Below are positions 8,213-14,694 of a stretch of 35,558 bases of DNA, in pieces; position 1 is the first letter of the stretch, and each line of letters opens with the position of its first letter. The stretch spans positions 1 through 35,558 of IMG/VR virus record IMGVR_UViG_3300020200_000081; one strand, given 5' to 3'. This DNA is from a virus. Below the pieces are notes generated by a model. The model did no database searches, had not been told where the DNA came from, and saw only the letters and a list, made by a program, of their open reading frames with translations. Position numbers and translations under genes: made by a program.

Positions 8213-9382
8213 TTAATCCCGAATTTTAGAAGCAGTAGTTGTAGTCCTGTGTTTACCTTTAGAAACTATCCAGAGTTGCGAAGTATTCTCGAAAGTTCTC
8301 GTACTACTTCTTGGTTTTGTAAGGTAATAATTTGTTGTTGAGGAGTTTTGTTCTATATCTAATTTTTCTGTATTTGAAAAAACTGAATTTTCATTAACTA
8401 CTAAACCACTAGAAAAGCTAGACCAACAAGATCGAATATCAAAATAATTGATTGTAGAATCTGAGTTGAAATCACAGCTGTAAAAATCCCAACTTCTTGC
8501 TTCTGATAGAAAAGTTTTGATGAAGATTAGGTAATTCAAATCACCTTCAGATATAGTGTTTGTATAATTAGATGCGTCAACCGTAACTCGGTAGGTATAA
8601 TTTTGTGGATTAGAAAAAGAACTTACACCTTGAGAGTTTGTAGTAGTAGTTCCTTGTGAAGTCCAAGTTGAACTTTGAACAAAAGGTGTGAAAACAACAG
8701 ATGAGTTTGAAGTTCCACTCCAATTAACACCATTTCTACCAGAGGTGGTGATTATTTGTGAGCTATTGCTATTGGATATACCTTGAAGAGAAGCTAAAGA
8801 AGAGCATCCGGGATGCGAAAGAACATTTATTCTTATTGTATTGGATGTTTCTGATAGTATAATCTGAAAATCAGTAAAGAGTGTAGTGTTAGTTCTGCAG
8901 TTGTAGTAACCTATATGATAACTTACTATAAATCTTCTATCGGGTGAGGATCCCAAGGTCTGGTATCTTACAAAATAACTAGATATTGGAAATAGATCCA
9001 TGGCGTTTGCATGAATACCATTAGGTACTACATTGTTTGGAGAACCCCCCACAATATTACCACCCGTATTGGTAAATGATATCCATCCGTTTGAGGAAAT
9101 ATTTACTGTTGTAAAATTAGTTCCCCAGTAGTTGAAACTGAATCCGATCGGGAGGTTTGTTATTGTTTGGTCATCTCCAAGAGTAAGTGAAGTTCCTGAT
9201 GTTGATTCATATGCATATGCGGCTACACCTTGTGTATATCCAGTTTGACCTGGAACAAAATGTTCAACTGTTACTGGTATACCTTGTGGAATTCTACCAT
9301 CGATTGTTGAAACATTAATAACTTGGCCATGTATAGCACCGGATATTAAGAGAAAACAGGTAAGGATTCCAAATATTTTCAT
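8213..9382 (-). CDS. Secreted multidomain protein with dockerin-like module
   Basis: 389 residues from the ATG at 9382; a TTG at 9400 in the same frame is rejected because it lies inside the promoter-like sequence. MKIFGILTCFLLISGAIHGQ is a signal peptide. Residues about 20-225 are a beta-rich domain containing LPIGFSFNYWGTNFTTVNIS and SSNGWISF, a pattern common in Bacteroidota exoproteins. A short beta domain follows (TTTTNSQGVSSF...YTYRVTVDA). Next is a two-part dockerin-like segment: ISEGDLNYLIFIKTF, then DFNSDSTINYFDI, a D-x-N-x-D-x-x-I-x-x-x-D calcium loop. The C-terminal 60 residues are Ser/Thr-rich with no sorting domain seen. The module order TTNSxG-beta-dockerin is shared with the protein at 10934-12085 and, more loosely, with that at 14695-16596, so these look like paralogues. 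Role unknown; export beyond the inner membrane is likely. Confidence 0.75.
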   Translation of the reverse strand: MKIFGILTCFLLISGAIHGQVINVSTIDGRIPQGIPVTVEHFVPGQTGYTQGVAAYAYESTSGTSLTLGDDQTITNLPIGFSFNYWGTNFTTVNISSNGWISFTNTGGNIVGGSPNNVVPNGIHANAMDLFPISSYFVRYQTLGSSPDRRFIVSYHIGYYNCRTNTTLFTDFQIILSETSNTIRINVLSHPGCSSLASLQGISNSNSSQIITTSGRNGVNWSGTSNSSVVFTPFVQSSTWTSQGTTTTNSQGVSSFSNPQNYTYRVTVDASNYTNTISEGDLNYLIFIKTFLSEARSWDFYSCDFNSDSTINYFDIRSCWSSFSSGLVVNENSVFSNTEKLDIEQNSSTTNYYLTKPRSSTRTFENTSQLWIVSKGKHRTTTTASKIRD

Positions 9383-9397
9383 TTTAATATATATAAA
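9383..9397. promoter_or_regulatory. Promoter-like element, probably bidirectional
   Basis: TTTAATATATATAAA lies immediately before the ATG at 9382 on the minus strand. On the plus strand it is followed by an A-rich leader and an ATG at 9420, closely resembling the leader of the gene at 26899. It may have served two divergent genes before the IS insertion. Confidence 0.4.
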
Positions 9398-9419
9398 CAA
9401 AAAAACAAAAGTCCAAAGT

Positions 9420-9435
9420 ATGAAACTTATGAACT
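9420..9435 (+). pseudogene. Possible 5' fragment of a small gene split by the IS element
   Basis: ATGAAACTTATGAAC begins here on the plus strand after a promoter-like AATATATATAAACAAAA leader, then runs straight into the IS terminal hairpin. The remainder of the gene may be the open frame at 10683-10940. This is inference from position and leader similarity. Confidence 0.35.
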
Positions 9436-10588
9436 ACACAAGAGCTAAAGACTTTTGTGTTTCTACGGCACACGCATAATCCAATGATTTACGTTGAGTG
9501 ACGCTGGGTTGGTTCCTCAACCCGAAATTTTTTATATTTATGGCAGCATTTATGTCGCGATCATGTATTTCACCACAATCCTTACATACCCATTCACGAT
9601 CTGATAATTTCAGGTCCCTATTCTTCGCACCACAAGAATTACAAGTTTTACTAGATGGTTCAAACCTATCAATTACTTGGAGTTTTTTACCATACCAATC
9701 ACACTTGTATTCCAACATAGACTTGAGTTTGGACCAACCCATGTCTTGAATAGCTCTTGATAATTTACCATTCTTCATCATATTAGAAGTTCCAAGATCT
9801 TCAATACATATTGTATCATAATTATCCACTAGATATTTAGATACTTTATGTAAATAGTCTTCACGTTTATTCCTGATATGCTCATGAATTAATGATACTT
9901 TAAGTTTTTGGTTGTTGTAGTGATTTGATCCTTTTTGTTTTCTAGCTAAGGATCGCTGCTCAATCCTTAACCTATTTAATTCGGATTTGAAGAAGTCTTG
10001 GTTCTTGAACTTCTTACCATCCGATGTTATAGCAAAATCTTTAATTCCTAGATCCACACCAACACTAGTGTATAATTTAATTGGTTTCTTTTCTGGTTTG
10101 GACTCATGTGTATCTACCAATATACTTATATAATATTTATTAGTTGTTGATTTTGAAATAGTTGATGTCTTTATAGTTCCACTAAATTCTCTATGCATAT
10201 CTATATCCACCAATTTAAGTTTAGGTATGAATACTTTACCTTCCTTTAAATAGACACCTTGTGGTAATTGGAAACTCTGCTTTGAATATTTATTCTTAAA
10301 CTTTGGAAAACCACCACCTTTGAAGAATCCGATATAAGCACTATCTAGATTTTTCATAGCCATTTGGAGTGATTGACTCGGTGCGTCAATCCAGTCTATA
10401 TGGTCTTTGAGGTCTTTAATTTGATTATTTAGATCGAAAGCTGATATAGATTTTCTGTGTGATTTCCAAGCATTTATCTTTGTTTCTAATCCTAAATTAT
10501 AGACAAATCTAACTTGACCAAAGATATTTGATAGTTTAACTATTTGATCGTCAGTTGGTTATATTCTATATTTATAGGATTTTAACAT
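9434..10588 (-). pseudogene. tnpB: TnpB RNA-guided nuclease gene with a premature stop at codon 10
   Basis: The full frame starts at ATG 10588 with MLKSYKYRI, then TAA (10561-10559), then PTDDQIVKLSNIFGQVRFVY and onward to the stop at 9434. The TAA stands where TnpB proteins have Tyr in the conserved RIYPT motif, so one base change (TAT or TAC to TAA) broke the gene. The longest intact frame starts at ATG 10363 (309 residues). It keeps the RuvC residues (Asp104 in GVDLGIKDFA, Glu188 in CIEDL, Asp in IHDRDINAA) and the CNSCG/CKDCG zinc finger, but lacks the first 75 residues, which help bind the guide RNA. The protein end (TQKSLALV) is encoded inside the terminal palindrome. The guide (omega) RNA normally overlaps this 3' end. 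Probably inactive as a nuclease unless an internal start still gives a functional protein. Confidence 0.8.
9436..9460. repeat. IS terminal palindrome, tnpB 3' side (RE)
   Basis: ACACAAGAG, loop CTAAAGA, CTTTTGTGT: nine paired positions with one G-T. It overlaps the last codons of tnpB and matches the palindrome at the other end in its loop and inner stem. Confidence 0.7.
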
Positions 10589-10590
10589 AA

Positions 10591-10602
10591 TTTATATATT
10601 AA
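10591..10602 (-). promoter_or_regulatory. Phage-type promoter-like element before tnpB
   Basis: The minus strand reads CACTTTTTAATATATAAAT directly before ATG 10588. This closely resembles the element before the phage gene at 30494 (CACTTTTTAAATAATATATA), suggesting the tnpB unit is adapted to this phage's transcription. Confidence 0.4.
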
Positions 10603-10662
10603 AAAGTGTATTTTTCCACAAACTTTTTGGTTATTTTTTATAAAAAGTTAAGTCAAATTCAT

Positions 10663-10685
10663 CACAGAAGCTAAAGACTTCTGTG
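10663..10685. repeat. IS terminal palindrome, tnpB 5' side (LE)
   Basis: CACAGAAG, loop CTAAAGA, CTTCTGTG: a perfect 8-bp stem. It has the same orientation and loop as the palindrome at 9436-9460. Confidence 0.7.
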
Positions 10686-10940
10686 TTGTCTTTGACCGTC
10701 AATATAAAACAAGTTCTAGATTGGGATATTTACGAAGAGCCGAAACTTGTTATTGAGTTACCAGAAAGAACATACAAAATAGCCTATAACAAAGCAAAAG
10801 ATATTTTTTACATTGATAGATACTATCTAGTAAATCAAATTGTAGGAAAAAGAGTAGTTGATAAAAATATTTTAGACGAGTTTAAGGAGTTTTTTTATGG
10901 CCAACTTTTTGATATTAATCAAAAGTATGGAGATCAATAG
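10683..10940 (+). CDS. Small protein, probably 5'-truncated by the IS element
   Basis: 85 codons counted from a GTG that lies within the IS palindrome, so that start is not credible as the original. The body is soluble, charged and well formed (VNIKQVLDWDIYEEPKLVIE, then YKIAYNKAKDIFYIDRYYLV and a helical end). It ends with TAG at 10938-10940, overlapping the convergent gene at 10934 by 7 bases, a typical phage packing that implies the 3' end is original. Joining the ATG fragment at 9420 (MKL...) to ACC GTC AAT (10697 onward) would keep one frame (MKLTVNIKQ...). The family is not recognised. No promoter of its own is visible after the insertion. Confidence 0.5.
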   Translation: MLSLTVNIKQVLDWDIYEEPKLVIELPERTYKIAYNKAKDIFYIDRYYLVNQIVGKRVVDKNILDEFKEFFYGQLFDINQKYGDQ

Positions 10941-12085
10941 ACTAAACTAGATTGATTAGTAAAACCAGGAGAAAGTAGATAAAAATTTGACACCCCTCCC
11001 GAAATCGGTGTAAAACTATAGGTTGTTAAAACTCCAGGGATAGAAACTCGTGTGTCTACTGTTCCAGATAAGAGATTATCCCACTGAGTTTCGGTAAAAA
11101 GTAAAGTTCTTTTTTGATAGCTAAGACCGTTTATTCTTCTTGATATAGTATAGATATCACCAACACTTATTCTAGTATCACCATTTAGTTCGTATTTGTG
11201 AAAGTGAATAGATTTAGTAGGTATCCTACCTAAAACTACACTATCAATACCTAAATAATCACTACTTGTTAAGTTTGATGAAACTGTAGGTATAGTAATT
11301 TCAATAGACCATTCATCACTAGCAGTTGTTGGCGAAGAATATGAATATTGACCTAGTGAGTTTGTTGTTTGAGTTGATTGAACTTGCCAACTACCCGGTA
11401 TAGTTGTTAAAATACCTAGTTCAGAGGTTTGCAGTGTATATGTAGATTGACCAGGTCTTTTCCATACAACTGTTAATCCATCCCCCCCACCATATTCTTG
11501 CATCCTTGCTCTGAAGGTATATTGTGTTCCAGCTACTAGATTTATGGTTCCGTAAATAGGACCACTCATACCGTGACCTCCATAATAACTTACAACAAAA
11601 GTTCCACCAATGAATAAATCACTTCCATCATCTGAGTTTATTCCAAAAGAATATTGACCAGTAACTTGAGGTATAAAAGTTCCAGAGACTTCAACAGAGT
11701 AAAAATCACCGTTGTTTGGTATAGTAGCACCTGCGTTTCTAAGAGTAGTAAAAGTAGTAAAGTTAAGACAAGTTGTTATAGGAAGAGTTCCCGTCCATCT
11801 TAGTTGAGTGTTGGAAAATCCAGTATTAAATAATCTATCAAAATCTGATGTAACTGTTGGGTACTGACCATATTGAGAAGTGTTTCCATTTCCAGCATGA
11901 GTTGAATAAACCCGAACATTAAGAGTCGAGGATAAGGCCGCTTGTGGAGATCTCTTAGATAATTTAGTAACTATATTTGGTATTGGTGTGCTGCCCTCAG
12001 CTCTAATTGTGCCTGAATGAGTGAAATTTTGAGCACCTACACCTAATGTTAGAAGAAGAAATAAAATAGAAAATAAACTCTTCAT
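10934..12085 (-). CDS. Secreted protein with PA14-like and dockerin-like domains
   Basis: 383 residues. MKSLFSILFLLLTLGVGAQ is a signal peptide. Residues about 45-230 resemble a PA14/GLEYA carbohydrate-binding domain: VSGTFIPQVTGQYSFGINSD, DDGSDLFIGG, then AGTQYTFRARMQEYGGGDG and LTVVWKRPG. A beta domain follows (TQTTNSLGQYSYSSP...WSIEITIPT). Next is a dockerin-like pair: LTSSDYLGIDSVVLGRI, then ELNGDTRISVGDIYTISRRI, where Glu replaces the first Asp of the calcium loop. No T9SS sorting domain is seen at the end. It is the last gene of the operon starting near 16980, and its ATG overlaps the stop of the upstream gene (12082-12085, ATGA). It is paralogous in its C-terminal half to the protein at 8213-9382. 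Probably a surface or extracellular binding protein; ligand unknown. Confidence 0.75.
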   Translation of the reverse strand: MKSLFSILFLLLTLGVGAQNFTHSGTIRAEGSTPIPNIVTKLSKRSPQAALSSTLNVRVYSTHAGNGNTSQYGQYPTVTSDFDRLFNTGFSNTQLRWTGTLPITTCLNFTTFTTLRNAGATIPNNGDFYSVEVSGTFIPQVTGQYSFGINSDDGSDLFIGGTFVVSYYGGHGMSGPIYGTINLVAGTQYTFRARMQEYGGGDGLTVVWKRPGQSTYTLQTSELGILTTIPGSWQVQSTQTTNSLGQYSYSSPTTASDEWSIEITIPTVSSNLTSSDYLGIDSVVLGRIPTKSIHFHKYELNGDTRISVGDIYTISRRINGLSYQKRTLLFTETQWDNLLSGTVDTRVSIPGVLTTYSFTPISGGVSNFYLLSPGFTNQSSLVY

Positions 12086-13599
12086 AATAAAATTTTAGTT
12101 CCGGTTAAAACTTGCCAGTTTAAAAAAGATTGATTTAGTTGATAAACACCTGAGAAACTTACAGTCCATTTGAATTTAGAGGTAACTTTCATATCGGTGT
12201 TTACCATCGGTATAATCAATAGGCCACTTTGATACCACTGACCGGCATAATAATATGTATAGGGTGAATAAACACCAAGACCTAAAAAGTTTATACCTAA
12301 AGAACGACCACCTTTGAAATTTGTAAATCCTCCACCCATAAGTGCCCAGTTTCTGAAATCTTGGTCGCCTAGTTTTCCAAAGGTGTAAGTAGTTCCAGCC
12401 ATAAGAGTAACTTTATTCATTTTTTGTGCGTTCAGAAGTGATGCTGTTAAAAACCAGTCCTCTTTAAAGTTTGTCATATAGGATGTTGAAAATATTCCCA
12501 TATAATCCTTTACTTTTAAAGATCCGTAACCTGATAAATTAAAAATATTTTGACCGGTTTGATAGTTAATATTGATACCTTTAATAAAAGTTTGATTAGT
12601 GTTCATATGAGTTAGTGAGGTATTGAAACGAAAATTATCGTTACCTGTCTTAGTGATATCTGAGTCGTTTCTTATAACGACGATATCACCAGTAGCTATA
12701 AGAGCACCGTTAGCTGCTCGAGAAGAACCTCTTGATGATTTTCCACCACCTGATGATCCAGATCCATCTCCACTACCACTTTCTCCTCCGCTTGATACTT
12801 GTTGATTCTGCTCACCTACAGCAGTTACACCACCTCCGGTTTCTGAACTTCCCTGTCCGGTCCCACCACCAGTATTACCACCTGGCCTTTGATTAGATCC
12901 ACCAGAGCCTGAATTGTTGCCGGGAGATGATGAGCCACCTGAGCCACCTGAGCCACCTGAGCCACCCGAACCACCTGAGCCACCCGAACCACCTGAGCCA
13001 CCCGAACCACCTGAGCCACCTGAACTACCACTGGTGCTACCTCCTTGTCCTCCAGAACTTGATCCATCACCACTACCACCAGAGCCAGAATTTCCTGATA
13101 CAGAACCACCTGAATTGTTTGAGTTTTCCGAACCCGAATTATTTTCTCCACCACTACTACCGTCACCACTACCTACTGAACCACTACCTACTGAACCACT
13201 ACCCATACCACCTATTGAACTTCCAATTGAACTAGCCATAGAAACAACTGAAGTGAGTGATGCTACACTATTCGCAGTAACACTTCCTATAAAGTTTGTA
13301 ACATTTGTAGCTTCACTCGCCGCTTCTGAAGCACAAGGATTTGCACCTGCTGGCAATGAGTTTCTAATTGAAGTTACCCATTGTTCGTAAGCACCCGCCT
13401 CTAATTCAGCATATGTAAAGTTTTTTGCTTGACCAGCAAAAAACATAGTAACTTGTGAACTTTGTGTTGTTAATTGAACGGATTGTTGTCTTCCGTTACA
13501 AGGGTTTATATAAGTATAGGTGAAATCCTGAGCTTTTACGCTCAAAATTCCACCTATACAAAGAGTGAATATTAAAGATAATAGAAATTTACCAACCAT
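12082..13599 (-). CDS. Exported protein: faintly CsgF-like N-terminus, Gly/Ser linker, predicted outer-membrane barrel
   Basis: 505 residues. MVGKFLLSLIFTLCIGGILSVKAQ-type signal peptide. The mature start, QDFTYTYINPCNG, faintly resembles the N-terminus of CsgF (aromatic beta strand followed by N-P...G), the part that sits in the CsgG pore; this is suggestive only. A helical region to about residue 130 precedes a very Gly/Ser-rich tract (about 130-290). From about residue 300 to the end, amphipathic strands alternate with turns (FNTSLTHMNTNQTFIKGINI, WFLTASLLNAQK, TLMAGTTYTFGKL and so on), as in an outer-membrane beta-barrel of about 200 residues. The gene starts inside the end of the CsgG-like gene (13589-13599) and is followed by an ATGA overlap, so the three are translationally linked. 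Function unknown; an outer-membrane partner of CsgG is my best inference. Confidence 0.65.
   Translation of the reverse strand: MVGKFLLSLIFTLCIGGILSVKAQDFTYTYINPCNGRQQSVQLTTQSSQVTMFFAGQAKNFTYAELEAGAYEQWVTSIRNSLPAGANPCASEAASEATNVTNFIGSVTANSVASLTSVVSMASSIGSSIGGMGSGSVGSGSVGSGDGSSGGENNSGSENSNNSGGSVSGNSGSGGSGDGSSSGGQGGSTSGSSGGSGGSGGSGGSGGSGGSGGSGGSGGSGGSSSPGNNSGSGGSNQRPGGNTGGGTGQGSSETGGGVTAVGEQNQQVSSGGESGSGDGSGSSGGGKSSRGSSRAANGALIATGDIVVIRNDSDITKTGNDNFRFNTSLTHMNTNQTFIKGININYQTGQNIFNLSGYGSLKVKDYMGIFSTSYMTNFKEDWFLTASLLNAQKMNKVTLMAGTTYTFGKLGDQDFRNWALMGGGFTNFKGGRSLGINFLGLGVYSPYTYYYAGQWYQSGLLIIPMVNTDMKVTSKFKWTVSFSGVYQLNQSFLNWQVLTGTKILL
12928..13027 (-). repeat. Gly-Gly-Ser coding microsatellite
   Basis: Tandem 9-base units (AGGTGGCTC/AGGTGGTTC on the coding strand) encode GGS repeats. 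An 18-base higher-order alternation is visible from ccacctgagccacccgaa. The tract is prone to length change by slippage in steps of whole codons. Confidence 0.85.
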
Positions 13600-14281
13600 T
13601 TTGCTCTAGACGCTTTACTAGGTTCATTGTAGCAACCTCTAAAGCTTTCTGAGTAGCAATACCAACAGTTGATTGGTCAAATCCCATTTCTGGATTCTTG
13701 AAGTAACCCTCACCAAATTGTGTGGATTGACCTTGACCAGAGGCAACGATATATTGTGAATTTTCTACGTTAACTAAACGAATTTGAATACCCATAATAG
13801 TTGTGTTGGTTTTCTTTAATTTACCTTTATCGTAGTTTTCACTATATGATACAGAAAAATCATAAATCTCTGCGTAAACGATATATTTTGGTAAGCGGAT
13901 ACCCTCCATTTTTAGTTTAGTTTTACCATCATCTAAACCATCAATCTTCTTTTCCCACGCATCCAACATTTGGTTTACAACAGCATCTTTTTCTTCAGTA
14001 AATTCGAAACGATTGGTATAAAGTAGATTTTCTACAATACGGTTAGATACACCAAGACCTAGTCTTTTTTCCCTTAGTTCAGGAAAAGTTTCCCAGAGTT
14101 CTTTGTTGACATTCAGTTTTGAAAGCTGTACGGTTTGTTTTTTACCCGTATAGGTTGAGATAGACTCTAATGTTCTATCTGTTTTTTCAAACTCTGCTTG
14201 GTATTGAGTAGTTGAAATGCTAGATTTACAACCTGCCAATACTAGAAGACTAAGTGAGAATATTGATAACCACTTTTTCAT
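13589..14281 (-). CDS. CsgG-like outer-membrane lipoprotein
   Basis: 230 residues. The lipoprotein signal MKKWLSIFSLSLLVLAGCKS has a clear LAGC lipobox. The body follows the CsgG/HfaB pattern: LGLGVSNRIVENLLYTNRFE (activator helix), EEKDAVVNQMLDAWEK, then YIVYAEIYDFSVSY, IMGIQIRLVNVENSQYIVAS, GQGQSTQFG and a C-terminal helix ATQKALEVATMNLVKRLE. In bacteria CsgG forms a nonameric outer-membrane channel that exports curli subunits. CsgG homologues are also known in some T4-like cyanophages, where their role is unresolved. It sits in the middle of a membrane/exoprotein operon with an ATGA overlap upstream and an 11-base overlap downstream, suggesting coordinated translation with both neighbours. 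Confident for the family, not for the cargo. Confidence 0.75.
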   Translation of the reverse strand: MKKWLSIFSLSLLVLAGCKSSISTTQYQAEFEKTDRTLESISTYTGKKQTVQLSKLNVNKELWETFPELREKRLGLGVSNRIVENLLYTNRFEFTEEKDAVVNQMLDAWEKKIDGLDDGKTKLKMEGIRLPKYIVYAEIYDFSVSYSENYDKGKLKKTNTTIMGIQIRLVNVENSQYIVASGQGQSTQFGEGYFKNPEMGFDQSTVGIATQKALEVATMNLVKRLEQNGW

Positions 14282-14679
14282 TCTTCGCCCTCCTGTTCTT
14301 GTTGTTTTGCTCTAAGTCTCTTCATCCTTTCGGCTGGAGTTTCTTTCTTTTCTTCAACAGGTGCTGCAGCTGCTGGAGCTGGAGCTGATTGAGCTGGTGC
14401 TACCTCTCTGATAGTTTCTTTTTCTCTGATTACAGTAGTTCCACCACCACCCCCTGCGGATGCGTTACTTTGGTTGTTGTTTTCCAAGTTAAGGTTAATG
14501 ACCGGAGCGGCAGCCGGAGCTGCTTGCTCGGTTTTTTCACCTTCATTGTCATTTCCGCCACCTCCGAAGAGAGTAGTAGAAATCCATACACCACCACCTG
14601 TTACTACAGTTGCTAGTGTGCCTACGATGGTTTTTTTCAATCCACCCCAGGAGCTATCGTTTTCGGTTTCTTCTGCCAT
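14278..14679 (-). CDS. Small single-TM protein with charged disordered tail
   Basis: 133 residues. Residues 13-40 (LKKTIVGTLATVVTGGGVWI, then STTLFGGGG) form one transmembrane segment after a short acidic N-terminus. The rest is low complexity: Ala/Pro-rich stretches, an Asn-rich stretch (INLNLENNNQSN), GGGGG, and a highly charged end (MKRLRAKQQEQEGEE). There is no signal-peptidase site, so the tail probably projects from the inner membrane. The stop overlaps the CsgG-like start by 4 bases. It could be a periplasm-spanning linker (TonB- or spanin-like) serving the cassette; this is inference from topology only. Confidence 0.6.
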   Translation of the reverse strand: MAEETENDSSWGGLKKTIVGTLATVVTGGGVWISTTLFGGGGNDNEGEKTEQAAPAAAPVINLNLENNNQSNASAGGGGGTTVIREKETIREVAPAQSAPAPAAAAPVEEKKETPAERMKRLRAKQQEQEGEE

Positions 14680-14694
14680 ATTTTTTATTTTTTT

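Larger units (their letters stand above)
9420..10700 (-). mobile_element. IS200/IS605-family TnpB-only insertion element (approximate ends)
   Basis: A tnpB frame is flanked by two related imperfect palindromes in the same orientation, at 9436-9460 and 10663-10685, both with CTAAAGA loops. Subterminal hairpins of this kind are how IS200/IS605 elements are recognised and excised as single strands. No Y1 transposase (tnpA) is present, so the element would depend on one elsewhere. Exact ends cannot be fixed by eye because this family makes no target duplication. Confidence 0.7.

Noticed and set aside
10559-10561. Stop-codon reassignment to explain the in-frame TAA in tnpB
   Set aside because: TAA is used as a normal stop by many genes in the window (for example the terminase), so a point mutation is simpler.
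12914-13390. Long plus-strand open frame rich in Pro-Glu
   Set aside because: It is the antisense of the Gly/Ser repeat in the gene at 12082-13599; its composition is a by-product of the repeat.
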